The notes beneath the pieces are model-generated. The model did not search any database, was not told the DNA's origin, and was given only the letters and a program-made list of their open reading frames with translations. 64,000 nt of DNA from Smittia aterrima (lineage: Eukaryota > Arthropoda > Insecta > Diptera > Chironomidae), in NCBI GenBank assembly GCA_033063855.1, contig CP093829.1, positions 754,243 to 818,242 of the forward strand. Direction: 5' to 3'. The position numbers were made by a program, and so were the translations under genes. Below are positions 39,001 to 54,000 of the stretch, one piece after another (positions within the stretch are counted from its first letter, which is position 1; the number at the start of each line of letters is the position of its first letter).

Positions 39001-42000
39001 AGACAAGTGTAGATTATGGCTTTGAATCCGACAGCAAAAGCAAGTCGTTTGACGACGATTTTTGTTTCAACACAAAAGTCACTCGAAATGGAAACAACGG
39101 CACTCGAAATGCTTTTAGTGGAAATCGAGCATTCAGCCAAGACCGCGTGCTTGTCGTTCCACCGACGGCAGTTTCAAAGTCACTACGAAACAGTCCAAAG
39201 AGTTACGGAAGTCGATTATATGATCACGAAATGCTCAACGATGGAGTGAGTCGTCGTGCTGCAACACGCTCTCCAATCATGAACTACGGCAATCGAATGT
39301 CGGTGAATCCTCCTCTATCTCGAGAGAGATCTCCAATCAGTGGAAGACGAGGTCGCGATAAGGAACGAGAGAATTATAAAAAGTCGTCTGGCAATAGCTT
39401 CCTTAAACCCCGAACCACGACGACACCGAATCGATCTCCAAATCGTTCTCCATCCGACTCAGACGATAGCATTAACGAAAGCGCAAATAAAGTCCTGAAA
39501 GATAAAAGTCTCGTCGCTGAATATTTGTTTGGGCTCAAGAGAAAGCAACAAGCTAATCTCAATCGATCAGGCGGAACACCATCGTCTTCCGGAAGGTATT
39601 GAAGTAGCACAGGCACACGAATAGTTTAACAAACCTTGTGCAAACATAATTAGAAATCGAAAACTAATAAATCCTTAGGTTAGGTGACAAAAAGAATGAA
39701 AGAATCAAAGTACCTAAGAGAGGAAGGGAATGTGGCATGTAAAGAATAGTTAACCCTGGCATCAGTGATCCCTCATGAATGAAATTAAAACAATATTTTT
39801 CTATCGAATAGCTCATCACTAACATTTAGCACTTTCACGCACAAGTCAAACTCTTTCGCATGACACTTCTCTAATATTTTCGTTACTTACAGTTGTACAT
39901 CGAGTAGCTGCGAGTTTTGGCCACCCAGTGGCTCTAATCCAATCAAGAATCCATCGTTTGATGAGAAAATCTTGGTTAATGGTTCACATAATAATAAGAA
40001 TGATAGTGATTCGAGTGGAAATGTGAGAGTTAGTGTTAAACAGCAAGCGACGACTGTCGTGACAGTGAACGGCAGCGGCCCAGCTTCACACTTAAAACAT
40101 GTGAACAAGCAAATTAACAGCTCGATAATCTTTTTGGGTGATTGCGAAATGCCAATTACCTCAAGTGTAACGCGAAAGAACAGTGGAAGTGACTCGAGTG
40201 CTAATAAAATTGCTGAGATCAAAGGAAAGGAAATTCATCGGAAAAAGATTCAAGCTCAGAATCAAGAAATGAAACAACATTTTGCTGTTTCAAGTCATCA
40301 AGCAAGGTGAGCTCATAAACATGAATTTTAATCCAAAGATCCTCAAATTGGATTTAAAAGGAATTTTTCTTCATTAAATTTGGAAAAAGAACTTTTTGCT
40401 CTCTTCCTAAATCTTTTTCACGGCCCCAAAAGTTTCAGCTTACTCGAGCACAAATCAAAGAGCTTTTACGAGAAGTAAGCGGAAAAGTTTTTGAATCGCA
40501 AATATTAAGGAAAATTTGTGTTTACTTTGCGGTTGTTCCACTTAGGCAAAAAGGGAGAAAATGCGATGAAATATTGACAGAAGTTTATCCTGTTCCTCTT
40601 CATTTAAGACAGAGAATGCGAAGTGAAGATGCTTCAAGTTTAAATTGAACAAATAAATTAATTAAGACGAAACGGCTGCGCTTGTTAAAGATCTTGAAAA
40701 TATCTCAGAGAGAACAGCAAAAGTCTCATTAAAACGCTATCAAAAGCTCTTCGATGTCCGCTCGAGCAGCTTAATTTAAAATCGATATCTGACTCCACAA
40801 AATCATCGTGCGCTCTTCGATCTAAAAATTCAGCATTTATTGAATTTTGTTCAGTGAAGCTCCTCTCAATTTTTCCTTTTTTCCTTAACGAGTTCCTTCA
40901 ACTTTTCTTTTGAAATTCAAGTCAAATGAGCTTTGCCCTTCAGTGGTTAGATCGCAATTGGGGACCGTGCGAGAGTCACATAAAATCTGACGTCTCGACG
41001 GAATACAATAAAGTTGATCTGATTAGAATTGATGGACCAAGCAGACAGACAGATCTTCATATCAATGTCCGAACTAGCTAACGATATCAACCCACATCAA
41101 TTTGTTGCTTGCGGTTTCGTTTGCTTTTCAAATTACATGAGATTACAAGTTTCTCAACGTCAGCAAATAAAGTTTGTCGATAAATCATGCTCGGCTATGA
41201 ACTCTATCGAATGCAATATGCTCGAATATTTCATTGTGAGTTTAGAATTTTTATAATGCAATTCAACCTGTGAATACAAAATAAATCGAGTTTTCCCTCT
41301 TCCACGAAGTGGAGCAATTTTTCTTGAGATGTGAAAAAAGTTTTTACTTCGAATTTAAAAGGAAAGATTTTTTTTTTGCTTTTCAAAACCTTTTTTGAAT
41401 TTCTTATAAACTCAGCCACGGGCAGAACCTTAAATCGACTCAAGTGAGCTTGTGAATCTTCTTTTACTAGATCAAACACGTTTGTTCGATGAAGGTTACG
41501 TGAACGCCTAACGCTTGAGAAAATCTTATTCGAGGGAAAAGAAAAATCAATTTTTTAGCAGACGGCGGGTTTGACATAAAAAAGAAAAATCCTTCGCACA
41601 ATTCAACGAAAGAATTTATTAAAAGCTTAAAAGCAAAGTTTGAGGGGAAAGAATATTTTCACTGCAAATGCTCTCGAATAAGATTAAAGAAACTAAAAAC
41701 TATTTCATTCCGGAAACTGGATTGCGATTCAAATTCAAAGTTTTACCTCTAAAATATTTTTCATAATTTTTCTGTCTTCATTTGAACCTTAGAGCTATCA
41801 AAAATCCGAGGATTCTCTTGAAACTTTGTGATTTAATAACTAAATTCAATTTAATATTTTCAGAGCTCAAAACTACAGCAAAGGAAAGTTCTTCACTCCA
41901 TCAGTCTCATCTGAGGCAACTGTTAAACGAAGGCATTTCACGAGACTACAAAGTCGGTCTTTGCCAAAGTCGTTCATGCGAACTAGGTGAGTCTCGAAAA

Positions 42001-45000
42001 AGTTTATTCCTAAAGTGTCACACAATTTTTGCTTAATTGAAATTCATTTCTCGAATAACCTCAGAGCATCGTTCCGATGCTTGCCAAAGTGGAAATCTAA
42101 TTATTTCTCTAATGAACCCAATTCCAGAGCAAACCACCTTCGTTTAATTAATTTTCAACCTGTTTGAGTCTCTTCTCTAGAGAAAGAACGTGACAAATGA
42201 CTAATTATGGAAGTTTCCTTTTTCAACGCTGATGATCACTGAGTAACGGATAATTATTTTATAAACGAAAGCTTTAAGTTGAATGATCAAACTTTCATGA
42301 CGTCACGGATCTTTTTCTCTCAAAAAAATATTTCTCTCTCTTCACGCGATCACAAATTACCTTTCTCTCTCTTTCAATGTTTCAATGCATCTGCTCATTC
42401 ACCGGCTAACAAGAATCCCCTAACATCACAACGGCTTGCGTGACGTCACCACTTTCAATGCTTTAAACGGAATGAGAGGGAAAGAGAGCGATCGTAAGCA
42501 AACGGCTGTTGAGTTTTATTTGAGCTGTCGACGCGTGAACATCGCTCGTAGTTTACTGGTTTTATTAAAAGTTTTTATTTGTTTTTTGTTAGTGGAAATT
42601 GATTGGCTCGAGATTGGGTCAAAAATCGCGGCAAACGATCACAAATCACAGTCGCGAAAAAATCAAATTTGATTAGATTTCAATGAAAAGTTCGTTATAA
42701 AGTCGTTTATTTCAATTTAATGAAAAGAACAAGAAGTTCACACGAAACGGCAAAAGTTAAAAAACGGTGAAGAGTTTCAAATGAGTAAAAGTATGTGAAA
42801 TAATATTTCAAAGCAAAGAAGCGTGAAACTTCTTACGAATGTTCAGGCTTCATAAAACGTCGAAGAAGGAAACGAATAACTAGAAACGATCCCAAAAAAA
42901 AAAAGTTATTCTGAGAGTGAACAAGAGAGAGAAGAATAAACTAAATGAAGATGGGGGACGAAGTTGCACAATCTGACGTTCCTAAGACTTCTGCTGGTTC
43001 CATCGATGAGGTCGATAAAGCGACCGTAGAGTGTGAAACAAAATGTATTAATTGTGATGGTTCCGCAGTTCAACCACAAACGGACAAGAGTCCATTGAAG
43101 CCATCGAACACGAAAGTGAATGATAATTCTCTCGAAAAGTCGAAAAAGTGGTACAATATCGGCTTCATGAATCGTGTTGGAAGTTCGTCTAATTCAAGGA
43201 GCTCAAACACAGCTGACAAGAAAAATTCCACTAAAATGGATAACAGACACAGCTGGCATTTGAATGATTCTTCGGAAATGTGAGTGTCGCTCTCAATTCT
43301 CTTCTGATATTTCAATCCCTCTGCATTTCATAATTCTTCTTGCTGCATGTGTTCGTTTCCTCTTGTCTGCTTCTTCATCTTAAATCACAAGAAGAGACGA
43401 AGGAAACAAATGGCAGCTCGGTGCCCATCATCGCCCAAAAGGGCCTCGAGGATATTAAAACAATTTCGACGCGATTATTCCGCAAAACAAATATTTCTCG
43501 CTAAGTAGACTCGCTATGAATTATTCATATTTCCCTTCTCTCGTCTCAGAATCTTGCAGAGACGGCAGCTGAAAAATCGATTATCCTTGGAAACTTTCCC
43601 TTCAAAACTCGACTAAGATTCATTGAGATGGGACTTGCATGTATCGCGGTTTCCCCATCTAAAGATTTGCATAAGCGAACTCCACTCTCAAGGGATTCAC
43701 TTACTCTCCACGCAAAGCCACTTGTGCGGATTTATTCATTTTTACGATGAAGCATTTTATTACTTTCTTAGAGCCTTTAAAAAATGTTATCATCTTCCCG
43801 TTCTCCAACGCATGAATCTCAATAATAAAAAAACACGCCGGGTAATGAACAAAGAGAGATGACGAGTCAATTCTTTCATTAAACCATCTTCCACGTTAAA
43901 TTCAATTTCCCTTCTTTTATTAAAACAAATTGTCTTCTTATGGGAATAGCTAAGTAGAAACAATTGAACATAATCGATCATCGTAGCGGGGGAGTTAAGT
44001 CGAGAGAAGATAGCCTGAAGGAATTCTAAGAAGAGATTAAAATTCAAATATGAACAAAGTCTCAAGGGTTGGGAGTCTCAACTCGAGACGAACAATTTTA
44101 ACGTCGACAAGTGGTCGTCTCTATCAGACAGTTTCGCTTTCATTAACTCGAACCTTTTCTGCTTAAAATTATTTCTGAATATTTCGAGCGGTTTTAAGAA
44201 TAAATTTTGTCGAGAAGGACCCGAGAATGCAAAAGAAGTTCCAGCTGAATGTTCCGCTTTATGATAACGATCGGATTTAATAAGACTCTCGTGCCAGCTG
44301 CCATGAGACTTGCTCCGAGTTCAACCGCAGGTGTTTTCTTAAATTTTTCTTTTTGGCACAAAACTCTTCAATTTCGTTTTATTTCTGTTCTGAAAAGTGA
44401 TCGCTAATCTCTATCGTCGACATTGAGCATCAAGAGTTTAACGAAAAGTAGCAGATGGCAGATGAGTTTTTGAAATTGAAGGACATTACTCGGAGAACCT
44501 AGTTGATCAATCTTTTTGGCGTGTCAAGTCGATGAAAAATTCAAATTCGATTCCTTAAAGAGTAAAAGAAAGTTTATTTATTGATTACCTGGCGCGTCAG
44601 TCTCATTTATTTTGTCGATTTGTGTGGCGCAGTCGTCCAGTCGAAGGATTGTTTACGATTATTGTCGGGGCGTTTGCTTTAAACTCTGTTCACTTCTTCT
44701 CGATTCCTTCTGCTCTCGTCGTTATAAAAACTCATCAGATATTAAACAAAATTATGATGATCATTACATGAAGCGTCCCCCGGAGAAGAAATTCTTTTCA
44801 AACGACGGCAAAATGACCTTTTTTACGAAGCGAGTCTGGTGTGGTCCCTTTTCGTGTTCGTTGTTCGCACAAAGATTCTTTCGGTGAACTTTTTACACCA
44901 TTTTCAGGCGAAGTCGTTTATTGTTGAGCAGTTTCTTTTTATCGGAGCCTTCAAATGAAATGTCGGCAGGAAGTAAAAAGTGCTGAAAGGGACACTGACG

Positions 45001-48000
45001 ATGACATCTTGATGTGAGTCGTCCGCTTATGCCAATTGTCTTATTGCCGACTCAGTCGATTCACCGAAGATGGACCTAACAAGACGTGATAGAGAAAGAG
45101 AGACGTGAGAAGGGATCGAAGGCGTCGATTCAAAATCATAAATTAATGAATATAAGGAAGGTCGTCGTCTAATAATTCCCACAACGACTGTGCTCGTATC
45201 TATGGGAATTCAAAGCCACTTAAGTTTCCATCAATGGCGAGTCGTGTCTCTTGTAATTATTAACATCACGCAAATTAAAATTAATCGTCGCACATTGAGC
45301 GAGCAATTGAAGAATCTGCTGAACATAAACGTCGCTTTGTAGAGGGCCATTCGATTGCCCATAAGGAGCGAGCAGTTTTCTCCATTCACCCGAACTGCAT
45401 TTCGCACTTGTTGAATGTTTTTACTTTCAACTGAAAAGAAATGGCGAAAATATTTTGCATAATTCAAGTGAGAAAAAACATTTTTAATGACAAGAAGAAA
45501 ATATTTTCCACGCTCGAAACGAAATTATTCAGCAGGTTTCTCGTTGTCATTCAGCGAACGTGCTAGCGCAGCTCTAAATTGAATCGTCAAAGTGAAAAGA
45601 TGCAGAACGGTTTGGCATTTTCATATGCCAGCGTCAGCAAAGAGAGAAAGAAGCTTACAGAGCAACTCTGCCATTCAAAGAAGGAAATGTCAAACTGAGT
45701 TTAATGCTGCTCCGATAAACATAAATTTACAATTTTCTCAAAAGCATAGTTTGCTAACGAAACTGGAATTGATAATGTTGTTGATTGTCGAACTTATATG
45801 AGGTGTGAAGCCCAGGCTGTGGGACTGATTCGGCTCGAAGTGGAATGTTTGGGTAATTCCCTGATAACAACTAATTAGCTTGCTGTGTTGACTCTTTTGA
45901 GACGTAATTATTCGAAGTTTTTGATATGCCTGTCGAGCTCCAAAGCAAATTTACTTTAGTTTAAAACTTCCGCCATCAGAGCGTAAAAGCAATCGTCTTC
46001 AAACTTTTGTTTACGAGAACGACAGCAATTAAATTTGTAATTATGAATGTTTATGCAAATTCAACAAAGAAAATTCCATCTCCAGATTAAACTCAACTGC
46101 CTCTTGCATCTCACGTATGTCTCATTAAAATGGAAAAAGTTTAAAAATGAGCCGCTCGTATCTGATTTACATTCGAGAAGCTTTGCTGCTTTTATTTACT
46201 TTTCGGAGAAATGTGCTTATCACATTTCAAAAATCAGAGGAAACGTCAGTTGTTAAGTCATAGGAGAAGTTATGAATCACATTCTATTGTGCAATGTAAT
46301 GAGTGAGTGAGAGAGTTCATTGTCGCGATAAGAAAGTTTCCTTGATCAATCAATTAAGTTGTCATTGAAATCTGGTTGCCCTTGGCATCGGATATTGATT
46401 CTCGGAAGACGTAATCCTAGACTTCGTAATGTTTGCTTTGCTCGCTGAAAGTTTTTTGACCCTCTCATGCTCTTGACGTTTAAGATTTCCGACTTTGACG
46501 ACGGAGGCTTGTTCAACAAACTTTTCTTGTCCCAAACATCTTTACTTTCTTATCAAGCGCTTTCATTAAAAAATTCTTTCCCTGATAAAGAAACTTTTTG
46601 TTTGTTTAATCCTCTAAAGATTTCAATTTGTTGCCTCTGCAAGATGCAGTCTCACTCCCTAAGATTTCTATTTTAAAATCAACATTTCATCTGTTCAAGA
46701 AAAGCAAACAAACATATTTGTCGAGCATAAACTCAAGATGAACAAGAAGAATAGAAATCCTCTTATAATTAAAAACCTTGCTCGAGACTGAAACTATAAA
46801 ACACAAAAGTTTCGTTTTCTTGAGAATAAACACTCGTTTTCTATTTTCGTTCAGTTGAATGAAGCATTTTCCATTTTCCGTTCATCCCTTTTCATGAAAA
46901 TGAATCCCGTAGACAACTCTTTGAAAAGTGCATCGAGCTGAAGAGTTTAGATTTTAAGTTCAATGGGACCATTCGGGGATTCATTCACAAATGATGAGCG
47001 AACATCTGCTCGTTGACTCAAAAATCTCTAAACCAATTTATGATTTCCATGGAAACATTTCATGTTCTATTTCTGTTTTCTCTCTTATCTTCATCCCAAA
47101 TCGTTTGAGCATCATCTTAATCTTTATTGGATTTGTACGTCATAAAGTATGTTGTTGACACTTCTTCGAGACCGTATGCCCCATTTCGGTTTGAGAGAAA
47201 TGAAATTTGAAACCAGAATCCTCAGCTTTACCGAATAAGAAGTCGATTGAGTGAAAAGTTTTTTGAGAGGCTTCAATCTCTTTATCGTTAAATTTAAAGT
47301 GGAATACAAATTTTCCGCGGTTGTTATGACAAATCCTCAAACTCCACAAAGCAATCTCCTTCAGACGAAACATTTCATTTCGCTCCATTTAGTTTGCGGT
47401 TTAATGAGGAAGATCAAATCATTGAAACTTTCATTCAATTCTCGAACTTGAATTTAATGTAAATTCGATGAACGGTTTCATGTAAACAAGATAACTCTTC
47501 CACACGAGACCTTCACTAGCGCTTATCTTCTCAATTTACGAGATATCTGTTGTCGACAGAGTTTCTCTCGTAAATTATTAGTTTCGAACAAAGATTAGAC
47601 TAAGTTTGTTCAGCCTGAATCACGAGAAACTTGAAGAAGATTCCCTGGATTTCTCATAATTAAAAATCTATTAATGACGAGTTATTAAAGAAGCGGAAGA
47701 AAAATTTAATTTCCTAAAAAATTCTTTCTTTCAAAAAGTAAAACGTTGAGTAATAAGCAAAGTCGATAGAAACTTTTCTCCTACTGCTCCTGTCAGCTCC
47801 TAAACAGCCTCCACCGAAGCTTAATTAAATTTCCAAGCACAAACACGACATCATAATTAATGATTCCCTTCACGTCGGTCGATATTTTCTGTAGGAAAAA
47901 TTAATGCCCTTGATTGATTGAGAATCTTTATCGTTCGTCTTTACTCTTCTTATCCGCTTGACTGAGTATTACTCAGTCAGGTTAAAGTCGATCATTGTTT

Positions 48001-51000
48001 CCGCCCACGCACTCGAGAGAAGAACACAATCAGAACGAAATTGACAGTTTGACGTGTTAGGAGCTTCAGTCTCCAGCTCGTAAAAGGAAAAAGCTTTTAT
48101 TTTCGTGGCGACGACTCGAGAGATTCAAGACAATTGCAATAACAAATGAGCTTCGCTCGCTACATTAAAATGGAAAATTGCAAAATGTTATCGGATTTAT
48201 TGCCGCGACTAATTCGAGCGCAACATGTGAAACGTCGAGAGTAGAAAATTAATTAAACAAAATTGAAATTTCTTGTGATTAAACTCAGCGCCATAAAATA
48301 ATTTTTCGTATCGCGTTCGGTGATGGCGAGTAAACAATTCAATTTATTTTGAAACTCGCTCGTAACGAACACAATCGAACGTTGATCGTAACAAACTTGC
48401 TGACCAGTGAAGTTAATGTGCGAATAATTTTTGCAGTGCGGGCTCGCAACTGTCGAGGAAAAAAAGCGTTCAATATTCATTAATTATCGTGATTTTGCTT
48501 AGAAATTTTAACTAAATCATTTCCGAGTGTTGATTCGTTGTGGAGTCGGAATAAAAAAACCGTAAATAACTCGCAAGTTTGTTTAGGAAGTTTATTTACC
48601 TCGTTCTCTCGTCATTTGTTTTCATTTCCGATTCAGGTTTGCAACTTTTTTCTTTCTCTTCTGCAAAATTCTCTGTCGACTTCTCATTCAGGTAACCAAG
48701 CGACAAGTCATTCACACGTTTGGCCAATTATGCTGCTTTCGGATGCAGGCAATTACAAATCGTAAAAATGTGGGTCGAAATATTTTATGCAAAGAAGAAC
48801 CTTCAAACGCTTTCTTCACGGTCGATTTCTTCGGGATAGCTCTGTCGTAAGGTGCGTGGGAAAGTAAAGAAATCTTTTATCTTCAGCACTTTCAGAATTT
48901 ATTACGAAACATTTCATATGATTTACGATAGCTCAGGCATTTTATGCTGATTCACCTTTCACAAGAAAGGATCTTCTTAGTTAGAGATAGTTCTGTTAGA
49001 CATTGTCGCTTTGAAACTTTCTAAAGGAAGAGAAAAAGGTTTTCTTGACTTAATTAAGAGTTCGCGGAAAGTTTCCAAACTAATCAGACTTCTACCGCTC
49101 TCGATTACTTTGACCCTTTGCCCTGAAACTCATCCCGCAACTCGTAATCAAGACTCCTTCAATGTTCTTAACGCTTCGCTGATGCTGCCGTAATTTGAGT
49201 ACTTCTCTGAGTTCGTTCGACGCTAAGTGGATGAAGGAAAGCGAAATTATAATTTTTTTCGGCAGCAGACACTTCATAAATTAAACATCCGCACTCGGCT
49301 TCCTCGTTTTAACATCCTTAATGACAAACAACAAGAGCGGAAAAGAAGATTTGAAGAGTTTGCAGAAGGAAATTTACTTTTTTTTATCACTGGCTTTCTC
49401 GGCTCATCCTGGCACTTTCTTAATTCAATATTTGTTCTTGTCTTCCTTTAAAATACGAAAAAAGGTTTTTACTGGAGAGGGGCCAAGATTAAGCCATGAA
49501 TAAATGAACTTGAAAAGTTTCGTTTTCGGATCGACGCATCTCAGTCGCCCTTGGCAAAATTCATTGTCTTTGTTATTTGGTTTGAGGCAAAAATTTAAAA
49601 TGTTTAATATTTCAATTACTCGTTGTCAAAATTGTCATGCCAAATGTAAAGAGACTTTCGAGAACTCGCTGCGAACGCCATCTCGATGCGTTCTCGCTGA
49701 AGCAAATAAGTTTACACGAAAGTCAGCAAAGGACGAACTCGACGAGAAGGTTAAGATTTGGGGAAACGCAGCTCCACCAATGAATCTGGATTTGCCGTCA
49801 CACGAGACAGATTTTGAGACGATCATCAAATTCAAGTTTCTCAAGAATGGAAGTTTCTATTTGAAAGAAGACCTCGAGTATACTCCAATTGAAAGTCGCA
49901 ATGAAGACCAAACAGCAGTCGACTCAAGCAATGACGACGAAGGTTGAGAAATTTCAATAAATTTCAATAAATGTAATATCAAGTTGCTCTTTCGTTGTTG
50001 CTATCGACACGTCAGTCAAATTCAGATACAGAAACCTGAATCTACTCAATTTCATTGCGAATCGAATCATTTTCTTTGACATTTGAAACCTTTTCAGCCT
50101 TTTCTGTTTAATGAATTTCAATTTACGAATTCTGTAAAAGCTAAGGAATCTTCATAATTATTCAAATAATATGAATTAAAGATTTCCCTTCGAAGTTCGC
50201 GAAAAAGCTTTCTCAAATAATTTAATTAAAAGTTCCTTAGATTTTATTAAACCAATTTCATCACTAGGCCCACAGATTGTTTGCTGAAGAGCAAAGCTTT
50301 ATATCCCAATTCTCAACGAGAAAAAAAGGAAACAGAAATATTTTCATTCAGAGGAAAGCGATAAAAAGAGAAAAGCCAATCTAGATCGAAGTTTTTTCAG
50401 CCTTCAAATTGAATTTACTTGTCGAAAATATCTCAGATCTCTCTCTGTTCCCTCCAATTTATGAATGTCGCACAAAAATATTTTCACAACAAAAGAACGG
50501 GGATCTTATGAAGATATCACTTTCAAAAGAATTCCCTTTCGCATTCATAACTTTTCGACGCTTTTGTTCACGCCGTGAATGAGAAAACTCTCAATGCTTC
50601 CATCATAGCGAAAAAGCTTTTAAGAAAATGCATCTCAAGTGCACTTAGCGGAGGGAGAACCAAAACACATTCACGTCTTCCCCAATTGAATGCATCTCAA
50701 GTTCACAAAGGGAACATTCTTATTCGTGTGGAACTTTCCAGTGAATGAACCTTTGAACTATAATCTCAAGTTGTTGTTCAATTGAAAATTTAATTTTCCA
50801 CTTCAAGGTGAATTTATGAGTTTTCTCTCAAAGCAGCTGTCGAATCATTCACTTGATTGCTCTCGCAATATCAGAAACAAATGTTTTCATTTTCATTCTC
50901 CTACTTTCTTGATTTCCTGTTAGAAGATCTCGAGCCATAATTGGCATTCGCTTCTCGTAATAAAATTAAGATCCCCCGATAGCAGGAAACTCTCGACAGT

Positions 51001-54000
51001 CTTAGAAGGTAATGGAGACCTTAACCAAAGAAAATAAATACATTAATTAAGATGTAACCACAGCAAGAAATTGAGTTTTCCTTTCTAACAACATCACATC
51101 AACAAATGTGGCGACTCGCAATCTCAATCCAATCTCCTCCGATTTCTAAGTTTGTTTGCGATAAACAACAGAAACATTTGAAATTGGAGCGCGTTGATGT
51201 TTGCATTTGAATGCGAGACGTTTTTCGTAATTGCCTTTCTAATTGACGACTGACGACTTTCAATTGATTTCGGATGCATTAATTAACCTGAGGGTGGCGG
51301 ATTATTACATTTCAAATCTACATTAATCGAACGGAAGCTTTCTCTACTGTGTTGACTTTAAGGTCACTACACGAGTAGGAAATCTATGTTTACAAATCGA
51401 ATTAGAGACTTTGTTTGCTTTGAGAAAATCTCACAAACGGTCAGTGCCCGATAATCCTAAAATGTGCTGTAAACATTCAATTCTCGTTCACAATCGCTTT
51501 TTGGAAAGCATAAACAATCAAATCAAAAGCGAACATAAATATTTATGAGGTTGTTTCTCCTTCAAAACCAAATGGAAATTAATAATTCCGAGAATACGAG
51601 GCAGGATCAGATCAGCGTCCGCTCAATGAATAGAAATTCCATTAGTCTCTGTCTTCATATTGTGTCTTTGTTTCGATAGCTGTTTCATTCATCATAAACG
51701 CTTTACGATCGTTTATTGATTGAAAACATTTACGTTCGTTTAGAAGCTTTAAAGTCGATTCGATATTTATGACACTTCGAGCCATTAGAACCGCACACAA
51801 AATAAATTCATAAAACTTATCTGTGATTCACAAGAGCGTCGCTTCCAGCTGCGATTGACTAATAAATGTCATTTTACATGTGTAACCGCTGCTGGAAGAG
51901 ACTCCAATCGAAACTGCTGAGTCCTCTTATGTCGAGTCTCATGTCTTTTAATGAAACGTCATGCCTTGAACCTTTAGGAGGATTTATCATTCCATTCGCA
52001 TTTCCTCATTGATCTCTTAAGTCCAAATGGAATTCTAATCTCGTGCTCGCAATAAACTCTCGAGGCTTGATTCAAAAGTTCGGTTCGATATTTGATATCA
52101 AATTTTAACCTTGTGACGCTTCTTCTCAAACAGACCTCAGAGAGTTTCAATTTGCGATCAATATTAGAAGAACCGAACAGCTGTTTCCTTCCTGATTCAG
52201 TCCCATCTCGTCGAGCAAATGATACTGAAATCCGATATCTTTATTTCTTTTTGTATTTGGCGGCAGCGCGTACTTTTTAGATTGACGCGCAAAGAAAATG
52301 TTTATTCTAATTCCGTCGTAGCAAACATCGAGAAACTCCCGTACAAAGCCGAAAACATAATCAATCATTCATAAAAGCAAAGTATCGGCTTTCAATGGAA
52401 ATCTGCCGATGTCTAAGTGCGAAGTGGCTCGTCCAAACGACATTCCTTTCGCTCCGAGAACAAATCTGGCTACGTGAGCAAATATTCAACACATCGTTAT
52501 GACCGCGATTATGTTAAAAATGCAGCTAAAAGAAAGCTTTCCTCTCTTTCTCTGTCTTATTTCAACGAACTCAACAAAAAAGGTATAAAAGGCAACAGCA
52601 GATGTTCTTAAGAACCTTCTTCGTGCAAAAGAGAAAAGAATGCTGAAGAGAAAAAATATTTTCTTTTTGCTTCTGGCAATCCATTCGTAAAAACAACTTG
52701 TGGAGGAAGAGGATTGAAACACCAGCTCGTCACGTAACAGTAACTTCGCTTAATCGTTTTTGATAAAGCTGAGAGAATGAGTTGAGTGAGTTGGTAGGAG
52801 GGTTGAACATTTGGAAGTTGTCGAAGGTTTTAATCCTGCATTTCCACACTCGAGTGCGCTTTTTTGAGTTGCAAGTGAAAGAGACGAATTTATAAACGAA
52901 CATGCAAATAGCTCGACCGCACTGTTGAACTACTTGAGAGTTTCCCTCATGCATTCTTGAACATCAACAACAAAACCTTGCGAGCATGTAATTACGAAGT
53001 TGCATAACATTCGTCATGAGAAGTGCAGTGTTTCGTCATTCGCTGTTCACTTTAGTCGAGCGAGAGATTGAAATGCGAAAGACTTGCCTTCCTCAGTAAT
53101 TTATGGTTCCTCGACTTTACTTTAACATGACACGACTTGAGCATCTTTAAAGACGAGACAGGAATCTTAAAGATTTTCAGCTGAAGCTTTCTCTTCAACC
53201 AACTTCTCAAATGAAAAGACGTCAATGAGTTGACCGCAGACGTCGTTGCCAAAACCAAACTGATCGTTTACTTGAAATCGACACTGCCAAGTCAAACTCT
53301 CGCTCTCGTGTGGCTTTCAATGAATGTTTGTGCGATCCGTCACACTTTGTGTCGATCTTTAATTTCTCAATATAAATGAATCAATTCGATTCAGTCTGAT
53401 TCTCTCCAGAACTTTTTATTTCCTTTCGTGTGAAGCTTCAATAATTATTTAAGACATTGAATTAATTGCCGTCACATTTCTGTTTCCTCTGAAGTCTTTG
53501 AAACGTCGCTCGACTTTTTGAGAACGGAAAATCTTTGGAAAGTGTCTCGCTCCATCCGAACATGCAATTAATTCACTCGAGCTGAGCTCGCCTAATTACT
53601 CGGAGAGCTGTGCAGATGCATTCGAAGAAATTTCCTCGCTTCTTGAATTTGAAATTTATTTTTCTGTCATGAGCTCGCAGTAATTTCACTCAAAATGTCA
53701 GAAAAGAAAATTAAGTAAAATTACTTAAGGTCGCGCTTTTATTTTGTTGCGAAAAAAATGTTTTTTTGGCATTAATTTGGAATTCTCATTTGCAAGTAAT
53801 TTAATTAGAATTAATCGGAGATTCCAGTGCTCGCTCTTGCAATCGTAATTGCTTTAACCGAACTTCTATTAACTTGTCGCCGTCTTGATGACTTTTCTTT
53901 GTCGTAATCGCATCAAGTAGATGAGACTTCTTCTTGTTCCTTCCTAACAACTCGATCATGAAACAAGTCGTCGTTAGCTGCAGTGAACTGCCGTTAATTG

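Larger units (their letters stand above)
41987..42944 (+). promoter_or_regulatory. Candidate internal promoter for the short RhoGEF form
   Basis: Holds two perfect TGACGTCA palindromes (42298-42305, 42441-42448), CTCTC/GAGAG runs at 42320-42375 and 42470-42490 of the kind bound by GAGA factor, and a TTATAAAG at about 42695. It lies directly upstream of a first exon with its own ATG at 42945. Its role as a promoter is inferred from this arrangement. Confidence 0.5.

Noticed and set aside
52417..52611. Ser/Lys-rich 64-codon frame
   Set aside because: Begins straight after a stop with no ATG or acceptor, and its possible donor is in phase 1, which does not fit the gene.
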